64,000 nucleotides of DNA from Gonapodya sp. JEL0774 (GCA_027604505.1 JADIIX010000099.1:16803-80802), one strand, 5' to 3'. Counted from the stretch's first letter, positions 36,317 through 47,519 are shown. Numbers and translations are program-made. Notes: generated by a model from the sequence alone, not told the origin.

Positions 36317-36793
36317 GTTCTCGCGTCCTCAAAATATAGACGTGATATGTAGATATACAGAAGATTTGTGATTGATCCAGGCAAACCGCGTGATGTCGAA
36401 GGTAACTTGCGATAAGGGAAGGCAGCCATCCCACTCACACTCCTCCACCAACGTGATGAAAGCCAGAGGAATACGTGACTCCACAGCTTGGTATTAAATA
36501 ACCAAAAGAAAGATTCGGGAACATTCATAGTTAGAAAGAGAGCAGACATCGGTTCTCTCAAGTCTTCGTGTTTACGATGTCTGAATGATTGAGCAAATGG
36601 CTATGAGTAGCTTCAGAAAGTAATAATATGTAATACTAGCTGTCTCCCCTCGGGTGGTTGTTTGCATTGTTTATGTTGCAAGAATCGAGTACTGCCTGCT
36701 TGCAGATGGATGTGGGGCGCGGCCGGCAAATCTTCGCAGTTCTTCTTCAAATAATCTACTTGTCTCTGCTTCAATTCGCTGCTGGAAGTAACG
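36317..36793. promoter_or_regulatory. Bidirectional promoter region at the centre of the inverted gene pair
   Basis: CC1 starts at 36316 on the minus strand and CC2 at 36794 on the plus strand, so both promoters must lie in this 477 bp. It is also the symmetry centre of the RhGC-III/CC1 and CC2/RhGC-IV arrangement. I found no long DNA palindrome by eye. A minus frame crossing 36317-36561 is not conserved. Confidence 0.45.
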
Positions 36794-38447
36794 ATGGACG
36801 CTCCGACTATTCCTCGAAGTCTGGGAGGATCGGTTGCCTCCCTCTCTGAAATGTCCTCTTCCCTTCGAGACTACAGACAGTCGCTATTCCGCAAGTCAGA
36901 CTCCATGTCAACTCCGATTAGCGATCCATCAAGAAAGGCCAAGGCCCCTAGCCTTCAGTCTGAAGAGCCTTCACCTCTACAGAAGGTCCCTCAAAGCAAT
37001 TTAGATTGGTCTGCGTTCGTACAGGGAATCGTCACCTGGGCCTCAACCGACCCCCAAGGAGCGGTCAAGGTGACCGGCTTCGTTGTCGTCGGGTTCTTTG
37101 CGCTTCTGGGGTTCTTGCAAATGTTCGGACCGAGCTCCGCATTGCCCGACAATGGAGTGGGCTCTGGTGTGGCATTATTGCAGAGGGAAGCCCATGACCT
37201 CCGGCAACAGGTGGATTCTGTCTATCAGTTATCGGCAGGTTTCAAGGGAATCAGCAAGCTGGCTAGTAATTTTGAAGCATTGGAGAAGGGAGTGGATTCG
37301 TTTGCGGCCGCAACCACAGAGCGACAGAAGTCGATCGAGCAGAAACTCTCCATGTACGAAAAGCTCAGCAGTGACCGCCACAGCATGTCTCAAGCCCGCT
37401 ATGATGAACTAAAGAGGGAAGTCAAAAACTTAGCTAGCTCGAACCACGAAACTTTTGTCCAGGAGGTGCTCAGTCTCGAACGATCCGTCGATCAAAAATT
37501 TCAGGAGCACAGTTCCGCAATAAAGAATATCGCTGCTGACATTTCACTTCTCTCCACCGAACTCCGGAAACGTAAAGATCACCCTTTTCAAAATGCGCAG
37601 TTCGAATCGGAGCCCCCTGAAGTGCGGCACCCATCTCGGGCCTACACTCATCAGGCGCACGACATATTTTTAGGTGATGCAGACGCGGAGCCCGAGGAGT
37701 TTAGACAACAGAATCCAATGTCGCAGAAGCGCAACACTAAAGGGGACACGTTCTCCTCTGAATCAAGAAGTACGCTGGCAATGAATCTAGACTCATCGGC
37801 ATGGAATGAAGGTGCCAGTGATTCAGCTCAATCAACACATCACGATCCATGGTCGACATTGGAGAGCACGTTTCCCAAACTGAAACCAACGACTATACAA
37901 GTATCCCCGGCAACAGATTCCCAGTTTGCGGTCCTTCCAGATCCCCCCGCGAATGCCGATGAACCATATGGGCCAAGCCTATTTAACGTTATCAAGAAAG
38001 GCTTGATCTCATTCTCGAAGCGATTTGATCGTCCTTACATCGATCAAACAATGGCACACGTCGCTGATCGATTAAAACTCAATAAAGTGGAAGCACCTTC
38101 CAAGGTTGACGATTCGCATCAGGCTTCGCACTCTAAGTCTCAGAAGAAGACGCAAACGCCTCCGCTATCAGAGGAACCGTCTGGAACTCGCGTGGTTGAG
38201 GGCATTAAAATACGGGTACTGTCCGAGGAGCGTGAAACCCTTAAAAAGAACGATGAGCCAACTATTTGGTACAAGAATGGGTGGGACAACATGAGCCTGT
38301 GGCTAGTCAGTGAGTGACCACTGAGATTACTGCACCGACTGATGTGAACTGATGTGAATGATAATGTGTCCATCTCTGTTCTAAACAGTTGGGCTGGTGA
38401 CCGTCACACTGTGGTATCCGTTCTTGGGTCTCGAGAAGAAGGATTAA
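36794..38447 (+). CDS. CC2: two-hydrophobic-segment coiled-coil protein
   Basis: The closest paralogue of CC1, divergently transcribed from it. Two exons (36794-38309 and 38389-38447) give about 524 residues. N-terminal signature PRSLGGSVASLSEMS, hydrophobic helix VTGFVVVGFFALLGFLQMFG, then a coiled coil with the stretch KGISKLASNFEALEKGVDSF (CC1 has KGVSKLTSNYEALEKGLSSF) and the motif AADISLLSTELR. After a variable disordered region it ends GWDNMSLWLV joined to IGLVTVTLWYPF and a short LEKKD tail. CC1 lacks the longer loop before the first helix that CC2 has in a single exon, which implies an intron gain or loss near there. Confidence 0.85.
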
Positions 38448-39128
38448 GCAGGTGATTGTGGGCAATGGTCGCACACAAAGATACGTAGAATGAACTCCGG
38501 AACTGCTGTGGAGATATGAGAGTGTAAATCCCCCTTCTACTTCCAACAATAAATCACAACCAATATCATGTCGCAGCCTCTAGCAAATTCTCGTCAGTCG
38601 GGAAATACGCGCTAAAATAGTTACGTGGGTCATACTTTATCCCAAACACGCACAGCTTCGGCTACGGCTGAACGCAGCCTTTGACAGGGTTGCCCAGGCT
38701 GCCTGCCACACCGACTAGTGTGGTCCCTGCAGGACGAATTTTAAGGCAGTTCAAATATTTCCGGTCTTCCTTCCAAGATTTGTCATCTATAAAGCAATAT
38801 CACGGCGCTGCACGCGTTAATCAAAGCAGAACATTATCAGGTGGGCCCTCCTGCGTACATGTGGCGGTGAATGGCCGGCGATGGATAACGGTCATCTCAC
38901 GCCGAGAACGCCATCCTGAGCCGGCAACGCGTCGGGTCCCGTTCTTCACTATGACATCGTGTTTAATCACGTCCTCGTGTCTTTGATGCAAATCGTTTGG
39001 GGGTTTCCATCGAACTTTCTGGAGAGGACGATGATGGAATGAAGCGATGGTGATGAAATCGCGTAGTAATCAACTGATGATCATCCCTGCTTCATCACCT
39101 GTCAGAACCCTTTCACGGAGCTGCGAAA
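38448..39128. other. Intergenic between CC2 and RhGC-IV
   Basis: A 681-bp spacer, the mirror counterpart of the 780-bp CC1/RhGC-III spacer. It is presumed to hold the RhGC-IV promoter. A 101-codon frame at 38681 has no recognisable content. Confidence 0.4.
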
Positions 39129-41814
39129 ATGAGAGACTTGGACAACACTCTGCGAGGTGCCTGTTGGGAGGTTGGTTTGAACGCGTCTACATCAGAATCA
39201 CTGCCCCGTACTGATTCTCCCTATGCAAGTGCGACTGTCCAGAATTCGCTCATGTCACGAAAGCTTTGAATTGTGGAGATTGTGGGCATCTCCTCACTCA
39301 CCATGCCGTAATCGATCGCCTCTCTCCGGTTTCTATGTTAGAGCTTCACCAGAGGGCGTCATCCGTCAGATCCAGGCGGCAGTCAGCCAAAAGCATCCCC
39401 CAGTCTGCATACGGATTCATGACTGCCATCCCTATTCAGCCTGCCCAAACCGGACCACATTCACATGACAGCCATATCGTGTCGGCGGTTTCTCCAAACC
39501 CTTCCCACTCATTGAGTCCATCTAAATCTCCACTGCCAGGGCCAGCAAAGCCAAGCGTGAATAAAAATGCTGCAGAGCACCAACCTGTCGTGTGTCAGCC
39601 AGTCGTCACAATTCAGGAAACAAGGAACACAGAAAATGCCCGATTCCCAGAGCGAAAAATGGAATACAATCTCCCATCTCATAATAATTCTTCGCTAGGC
39701 AATGAAGAGATCGTGACCCGGCACTTACCCACTGTCAATTCAAAGAAACCTCCGCAGCCGGAGCAGTTTCCAGGCATTTTAGCGTTCTATGTTACCACCT
39801 GGTGTATTTCTGCTGGCGCTTGCGTTTGGATGGCCTGGAAATTGAACTTCCCGGGCAAAACCATTCCGAAAGGTCCTGATTGTGACTTTTATGACTCGCA
39901 CTGCATTGTACGTTCCGTCTCGGAATCTGGTTTGGACCGTGAAGGTTTTCTCATGAGCATCATTTATACAGTGGGCTTTTGTTTTCGGCATGGTTTACGC
40001 GATGATTTCTTACTCATCAACACGGCTCCCTGAGAAGAGATTCTTGGCTTTGGCGCTTTTCCTTGTGAGTACATGTTCTCAGGCGACTACCATCTATCTA
40101 CAAAGTTTTTACTTAACACTGATGCCTCTTGACATGCCAACAGTGCTTGGCCATGGAAACTTGCGCCTATGTCCTAATGATTTACAGATTGGACCCCGCA
40201 TTCGTCGATCCGTTTCATGGAAACATCAGTCACCCATCGCGCTTTATTGCGTGGATGTGCACATGTCCTCTATTGATTCAAACTATTTTCGTCGTGACAA
40301 AGACGCGGCGGGATGTTTCTTACGTCCGCCTTGCAAACTTCTTCGTGGACTTGGCTGGCTTCTGCTGTTCTTTGTTCCCGAGACCTTGGGCCGAACTCTT
40401 CGTTCTCCTTGCAGTGTCGAATTTCTTTTATGTAATAAAGAACCTTTGGCTCGCTTATTCGGAAGCCATTGATGGAAAAACCGGATGTCGGTACCCAAGA
40501 GGAAGTTTAAAGATACTGCGCATCACTACAATTGTGTCTTGGACAGCATTTCCAGTGACTTACCTTGGTGAGTGTAGCTCTGATCCGTCTTTTCTTGTGA
40601 ATGGTGCTCTTGATTTGGTTTTCTGTCTCTTCGGCAGCCTACGCTTTCGGGTACATCACGCACAGCCAATTCGAGGCAGGCATCACAGTCGCGGATATAT
40701 TTGCGAAGTTAGTTTTGGTGAGAACAGAGAGTGTACTCGACCACTCTTCAATATGGCACGGTAACAATTTGTTCCCTCCTTTAGACGTTGATTCTCACCA
40801 ACGCGTCTATTGAACAAGTGCATACAGTTCAAGTAGAGACAGTGGAAAACGTCAATACTGCTCTTCATGAGTTAGTGGAGGAGTTGGATGCGGAAATCGC
40901 GGAAACTGACGCGATTCTCGCCCGTTTGATCCCAGATGAGTGAGTAACTTTAATGACGAGGGCACATGCACATGTCCTGGACGAAAATGTGCTGAGCGAG
41001 TCATAGTCCTGATGTACGGGTTTACTCCTCCCTCCCTCTCTCTTGTCAGAGTAATCCAGCAACTTAAAAACGGTGAGGCGACAGACGCTCGCGAATTCCC
41101 GTCTGTCACCGTCTTTTTCTCGGATATTGCCAGCTTTACTGTTCTTTCTGGCCGGACGGAAGTGAGTGCCTGGATTCAACCTCAGCGATATTTGCTACAA
41201 TGTTGAACCCGAACCGTTTTCTTCTCACATTCGACGGATGGAAACTCCTGAACAGCCAAAAGAAATGATTAAGATGCTCGAACGCTTGTGGCAACACTAC
41301 GATGCGATCGCGAGGAAGTGGGGAATTTACAAGATTGAAACTATCGGTGACGCCTTTTTTGGCGTGGCGGGGTGTCCAACTGAAACTCCAGACCATGCTG
41401 AGCGTGCAGTACAGTTCTCAATTGACATCATGGCAATGATTAAAGACTTCAGGACCGAGGCAGGCGAGCCCATCAATATCAGGATTGGTTTGAATACAGG
41501 TGAGCGTTCTGGTAGAATTGCATCCGATTTCGTTCCAGAGAAGTTACCACGGTTGGTAACGTCATTTCCTCCACTTTGCAGGACCTGTAACTGCCGGTAT
41601 TCTCGGCGAGACAAACCCACACTACACCGTAGTCGGAGACACAGCCACAGTCGCGTCTCGAATGGAGGCATCGTCTAAGCCCGGTCGAATTCATATTAAC
41701 GAGACCACTTACAATATGGTGAAGGATCTTGGCAAGTTCAAATTGAGCGGGCCGGATCCCGTGGAGATCAAAGGTGTGACCTCCATGACATACTGGGTGG
41801 ACGGGAGACTGTGA
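39129..41814 (+). CDS. RhGC-IV: rhodopsin-cyclase with Ala at the counterion site and Thr for the catalytic Asn
   Basis: Starts at 39129 with MRDLDNTLRGACWE, an intron at the family position, then CDCPEFAHVTKALNCGDCGH and LLTHHAVIDRL. TM0: QFPGILAFYVTTWCISAGAC. TM3 reads RFIAWMCTCPLL: the Glu found in RhGC-II and III is Ala here (codon 40249-40251), while the Cys at the Thr90 position is kept. TM4 has FFVDLAGF with Asp. TM6 keeps SWTAFPVTYL, the Trp and Pro typical of microbial opsins. TM7 is VADIFAKLVL with retinal Lys at 40706-40708. The cyclase has FFSDIASFT, KIETIGDAFFGVAG and VVGDTATVASRME: metal Asp present, catalytic Asn and guanine-contact Cys replaced by Thr, as in RhGC-III. At least nine exons. 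Confidence 0.9.
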
Positions 41815-42325
41815 TTGAGGTCAACAAGAAGTCTGATGCTAGCCAGAAGTCGATATACCCTCCAGCGATGCGACGAAAATTTCAAAAGCAATACCGTAAT
41901 CTTCTTTTATTGTATTTTAGTCTGCTTTTGCTTTTACCCAGGAGCTTGCTCCATGGATTTACAAAGCGGTTGTAATTTGAGTATCATCAATCCATTCATC
42001 CCTAAAGTCAATATCATGAAGATGTTGAATCCCCTCGTTTCACCTCATCTCGCATTTCTTTTGTAATGATGGTCGGATGGGATTTCAACCTTTAAAGCGA
42101 TGTGATCACTGGATCTCGGTTCCGAGTTCCCGTTGTAAACAATTTGAAAAACGGACTGCCTATTTGTTATACATACTACAATACTGAGAATGTACTGGAA
42201 GGCTTCATTCACATCTGAAGTATCTAGATTCATTTCGGCGAGCAACAATATTCAAATATATCCTTTCGTCCTTTCGTCCTGCTCCCGCTTTCGAGTGCAT
42301 GGCCGATCTTGAGAGGTTTCGTGAA
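41815..42325. other. Convergent intergenic region between RhGC-IV and CC3
   Basis: An AT-rich 3' flank of both genes. No gene is seen. Confidence 0.5.
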
Positions 42326-44067
42326 TCAATGGTCATCGCCTGTGGATGGGAGCCCATATGGGAACCAGAGGGACACAGTCACCAAGCCGACTGTTCATGT
42401 TCGTAGGTGTGCCCAAATCAACGGACTGAGGTTGAAGAGCGCACTCGCGAGTGAACACAACACTTACTGAGGTACCACAGAGTGAGATTGTCCCATCCTT
42501 TGTTGACCCACTCCATAGTTTCCAGGTACATTTGGACATTCTCTGCCGTTTCTTCGACATCCGACGGTGCTGATAACACCACGAGATTCATATCTTTCTT
42601 CGAGAGATCGTTGGCGGATTTTGAATCAGTATATTCGTTCGGCCTTTTCGCTGGGCGGGCGATAATGGAAGACTTGAAGAGACTGGTGGTCTGTTCCCAA
42701 ACCTTCTTCAACCCTCTGGCGTCAGATTTCACCTGGTTTGGTGCGTCGCGCGATCCGAAGCCGTTTTTGACGAACGCCTTGGGAGGAGGCACGGAATTTT
42801 CTTTTCCATTCGAGTCGGATGATGCAGACTGTGCTCTAAATGAGCCAGTAACTTTGCTATAAAAGGATGCAAAGATATTCCCGTCGAATGAGCTTTGTGC
42901 TTGAGTACGCTCTGTTGGTTCTGCTGGTGGTGTTGCCCCAGGTCTGTTCTTTTCGATTGGACGATTTAACCTGTTCGTATCCGCATAGCGATCGGCCTGG
43001 TCAGTGTCCCTTAAACGTTGCGACCCCTCAGGTTCCTTGTTTCTCTCAGATCTTTCGGGTTCCCTGTAAAGCTCGGATCTCTCTGTTTCCCTGAAGCGCT
43101 CGGATCTTTCAGGTTCCCTGTATCGCTTGGGCTGCTCAGGTTCCCTGTGGCGCTCAGACCTCTCGGTTTCTGTGTAGCGCTCGGACCGCTCGGACATCCT
43201 AGGCTGCTTCTCGGATCGATCCGTGCCCTTAGCGACCGATCCAACTTTGAGCCTTCGAACATCTTCGGACAGTGCAGCGAGTTCCATCGAAATGGTTTGA
43301 AGCGCCTGGCCTTGTTCGGTCGTGCGCCTGCCGTATTTGTGTTCGAGGCGGGCCATTTCTCTCTGAAGAGCTTCGGCACGAGTACTGATTGCCCCACGAA
43401 GGTCGTCAACTTGGGTTTGATAGTTCATCTGGCGGACAATGGCGGACTGTTCGTACGAGTCCACGCGGGAATCGACCGCCCGCCGCATTTCGTCCAAGGC
43501 ATTGCGCGTTTTGGTGTCCAAGCTCTGTTCAAGGGCCTTGAGGCGATCCAAGAGGGAGCTGGCACCACCAACGGAGCGAAGGTCCGTGGTGAGAGAATGC
43601 AGAGAGTCGACTTGGAAGCGGAGTTGCGACGCCTCCCGCTGAAGTAGCGAGAGCTGGCTGTTCACATCGAACTGATTTCCGAACGACGGGGCGTTGGTTT
43701 TGTTGACGGTACCGTAAAATACGCCGCCGAAGAGCGAAAAGAAAATCCACACTACTGTGAGGATGAGTGCGGCGGCTTTGGCTTTCCCACGGCCGTCGAG
43801 CGAAGACCACATCTGCATAGGAGTTGTCTGAGATAACATGTGCAATGTGGAACCGTCAGCTTTCAAGCTTGGTTGAGACTCCGTTTGTGCCATTGGTGTT
43901 GTGGTGCCGTGCACTTTAAATGTTGCGGAGGACTGCATCGGCGAATTGGAGCCGTAGACTCTCGAATTCCTTTCATAAGACGCAGGAAGTCCATTGACGC
44001 TTCCGAGCGAGCCTAGTGACCCAGGCGGACTTGATTGGCGAAATGATGCGAGACTGGGTATCTCCAT
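42326..44067 (-). CDS. CC3: two-hydrophobic-segment coiled-coil protein with internal 9-residue repeats
   Basis: The third and most divergent CC paralogue. Exon 1 (44067-42468) and exon 2 (42390-42326) join in phase 1 to about 554 residues. It begins MEIPSLASFRQSSPPGSLGS, has a hydrophobic helix (AALILTVVWIFFSLFGGVFY), a coiled coil (LLQREASQLRFQVDSLHSL, matching LLQREAHDLRQQVDSVYQL of CC2), then AALSEDVRRL and a tandem run of nine-residue ERSERYREP-type repeats. It ends VNKGWDNLTLWYL joined to IGLVTVSLWFPYG. The start at 44067 is chosen because MEIP aligns with MEAP and MDAP of the other two; an in-frame ATG lies further upstream. Confidence 0.82.
42949..43191 (-). repeat. 27-bp coding minisatellite in CC3
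   Basis: About nine tandem 27-bp units encode nine-residue repeats of the type ERSERYTET / ERSERHREP / ERSERFRET. The later units decay (EGSQRLRDT, DQADRYADT, NRLNRPIEK). The unit length is exactly nine codons, so copy-number changes keep frame. The repeat is highly charged and likely unstructured or a single alpha helix. CC1 and CC2 have no counterpart. Confidence 0.8.
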
Positions 44068-45092
44068 GGTGGTGAACAATTTGGGCGGTAAAGGAAGCAC
44101 AGAGTAGAAATCCTGGCGCAATTCTAAGATTTGAAATATCTAGTAAGTTAGTTGTACTGAGATGAAAGAAAGAGCGTGCAAAGAGCGAGGTCGTTTCAAA
44201 GCGTCTGCCTCGAACTTCAGAATATCCGGCCGGGGGCCCACCAACTGCTGCCCTTCTACAAGCGATGACTAACCTCTTAATTCTCTGTCGTCCGTCTGTG
44301 ATGGGAATCTGTGGATCGTTTGGAGGGGATGGGAGCGAAGGATTCCCAGGCATTGGCATTCATTCTGTTCGTACTTCGCCGATGTCGCCGACAGGCCACC
44401 ATAATAAACTATGAAAGGGAAGAGTCCAGGGACCAGATCTAAAAAGGTAGAGCATCACGTCGAAAGTCGAGGGCTTGGTGTTTACATCTAAATATGCTGT
44501 TTCTCGCATGTCTGTTAAGACCATAACCCCCTACCCTCATCTCCATAATAGTTACATAATCTGCAAGAGGACGGTGTTTGAGACACTGACTGCATCAAAA
44601 ATATGAATGTATTCTCCATCAGCTAAAATGATACAACTATATAGTGATTCAGTATGTACGGGCTTATGGTTACGTTCTGTAAAGCAGCTTCCCAAGTTAA
44701 CTGCTACCTGATGCTTGCAGTACAAATATTTCGACTGGATTGAATGTTTCAGTTTTTTCATTTGCCAACTTTGTGCAAGAACCAGTTCTGCCAATGGGTG
44801 ATTTCCCCGGCTTGATTTCACTTAAACCAGTGCTTCGAGTGAGTTGAATTGGTGGTCGCGCTCAAGATACAGGACCAGATCAGATTCGTCGAAGCAGGCC
44901 TGGCGTGATTGGCGGGTTGACGTCGTTGAGGGTCTCTTTCCATTTTGTTCTGTTCCATTCCCCACGCAATCCAGCTTTCCTCAACGAGCAATTTTGCTGT
45001 AATCTTACTCAGTTTCCACATCTTTCCTTGGGGACATTTCCGTCTTCAGACACTGTTTTCCTGATCCTCTTTGTATGCTCTCTGCCAACGAC
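44068..45092. other. Divergent intergenic region between CC3 and RanBP1
   Basis: About 1 kb holding both promoters. Only short frames without recognisable content occur on either strand. Confidence 0.4.
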
Positions 45093-46553
45093 ATGTCGGA
45101 TTCTGCTGCCACCAAGGTATGTTCCTGAAGCATCTGCTGGGCACCGCAATTCCTCCGCACAAGATTCGCTGAGACATTTTTGACTTATGCATCTCCCTTG
45201 TCTCCAGCCCAAGTCCGCTTTTGATACCCCCGCAACCACCTCTGCCTTCTCTTTCTCTGCGTCCGCCTTCCCCACGTCCGCCTTCCCGTCCACTTCCTCC
45301 GCACCCGCGTCAACTCCTGCTGCAGGTGATGAGGAGGGTGGCGCTGATGACGGAGAGGTCGCCCCCTCCCCGGATGTACACTTCGAGCCTGTCGTGAAGC
45401 TCGAGCAGCTCGAAGAAATTAAGACCAATGAAGAGGAAGAGGAGGTGATATTCAAGATGTGAGTTTCAGTCTTTGTTACGGAGAACGCGGCTACGTCGAA
45501 GCACGGCGGAAAAATACAAATCTGAGTGTTGGCTAGCGAAATATGAATCAGGTGTTGGAAGTGATCTGGTCCACCGGTCTGAGGCTTTTCGGATACATGA
45601 AGAGTGTATACTGGAATCTCAATGAGTGAGATCACTCACGACTCGTCCTGTACCTTGACTAAACCGCGACAGAGGAAACGATCCAAGTGCAGTTGAGGTT
45701 CTGCCCGTTCTCCAACTAGAGTTTACTCATCTCTAGTTCCCTTTTATAGGCGTGCCAAGTTGTTCCGATTTGACAAGGCCACCGCTTCGGACGTGTCTGA
45801 GTGGAAGGAGCGGGGTACGGGAGATGTCAAACTCCTCAAACACAAGGAGACTGGAAAGATTCGTCTTTTGATGAGGAGGGACAAGACTTTGAAGATCTGT
45901 GCGAACCACCATGGTGAGTGGCGGTGTTTAGGTGATACTAGGGCAGGAAGTCGGTACCAGTTGAACCGGATACGCGAGAGTAAGGAGTGCAAGTATGACA
46001 CTGTGTCTGAACCACCTTGATGCACCATCGACAGTGGAGGTTGGGAAAGAGAGGACTTGTTCTCTTCAATTCATCGGAGATGAACGTCACCCTGGTCGCT
46101 CCAACCTCCACAATATCTAATACGCGATTATTCTTTATTCCTTGCACCTCTCCATGCAGTCTCCCCGGAACTGCAACTGACGCCAAACGTGTCGTCCGAC
46201 CGTTCATGGGTATGGCATGTCCCCACCGACTACTCCGAGGAGACCCCGAGGCCCGAGCTTTTGGCGATCAGGTTCTCTAACTCTGAGAGTGAGTGGACCT
46301 TCTACTACAATCTCTTTGTCATCACAGGTCAACACCTTCTCTGTCATTCCAATTCGCACTCACTTGTACCCCGCACTCCGTAGACGCCAACAAGTTCCGC
46401 GATGCTTTTGAGGACGCCAAGAAATCCAACGCGGCTATTGCGGGTGTCAAGGCCTCCCCGGCTGCGAAGACTGCCGAGGAAGAGGAAGCCGAAGCGGATG
46501 CCGAGGATGCGAAAGAGGCTGCCGAGGCCACCGCTGCAGAAAAGAAGGAGTAA
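45093..46553 (+). CDS. YRB1: RanBP1 / Yrb1, Ran-binding protein
   Basis: RanBP1 binds Ran-GTP and, with RanGAP, releases it from exported karyopherin complexes in the cytoplasm. Five exons: 45093-45116 (24-nt exon, MSDSAATK), 45208-45458, 45750-45913, 46160-46288 and 46384-46553; about 245 residues. The Ran-binding domain is unmistakable: [100 protein letters not shown] and [20 protein letters not shown]. An acidic Glu/Ala tail ends at 46553. A possible polyadenylation AATAAA lies at 46871. Every junction is consistent in phase. Confidence 0.95.
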
Positions 46554-47519
46554 TTGGGCTCACCCAAATCATGGTTGGCCCTTTTCGATGACATCCGTCG
46601 TATCATGGGACCTATCGTACCATACTGTAGCGACTTGATCCTCGACCCAACCTCCAAAAACATCACTCCACCACAGCCACCCACTCCTATTCCCCATTCC
46701 CCTTTCCATTCACAAGACACCCTGCACCCCATTCTCCCCCGGCCTCGGAAACCCATTTTTTCGCTCTCCTTTAACCTCCCCTGCCTTCCAACGTCCCCTG
46801 GCGCATCCTTCCCTCGCTCCCATCTGCGTAACGTTGATTACTATTGTGTAAACGCTTAGATACGCTTTTAAATAAAACAACGGTTCAGCGAAAGTTGGTG
46901 ATCCCTTCCCGCTCCATGAATGTTTGTTTCCTCATTGCATAGTTGACTACTACCTTGGAACCGGCCAGCAATACCTCTTGGGTCGTCAGACAGCAGTGAT
47001 GATCATTACGATTATTGCAATTGCTTTACCGAACTACTGCGTTCCAAAAGTGAGACGCGATGGGTCCGTCACACGGACTCAACCATTCCTTCAACCTTTC
47101 TGTGTAACGAGTATGTTGTTTATTCCAAACAAAGCTCATGTCAAACCTCCGTAAATAGGTGCAATTCCTTCATCTTCTCGAGTGGCCGTTTACCAAGAGC
47201 TTGTTCGGGCAGGAGCACATCTGCCGAAAAAAAAAGAGGAGACACCACATTTCACATTTTTGGTGGCATGTGAGCGGATTGGGACTCAGGGGTTCCGAAA
47301 ACATGGTTCTGGACGGAACCTACCTGGTCCGAGCCCGCTCTCGATGACGGTGCCCTCACTACCGTCGTCGAGCTTGGCGGCAGGTATTCGTGGGTCAGAG
47401 TAGTAACCCAAAAGCGGGGCGCCAAAGGTGCTGGGTGGGGGGGAGGGGTGTCGAGTGTGACAACGATTGAGTGGTTGGGTTTGAATCACCTCAGCGATCG
47501 GTGTAATGAAGTCAACCTA
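46554..47519. other. Convergent intergenic region
   Basis: 3' untranslated sequence of RanBP1 and of the PhyH-family gene. Short frames only; no motif is recognised. Confidence 0.45.

Noticed and set aside
43018-43647. Plus-strand 209-codon gene with repeated FPVSLGSL-like units
   Set aside because: It is the antisense shadow of the CC3 minisatellite and coiled coil, which are supported by paralogues.
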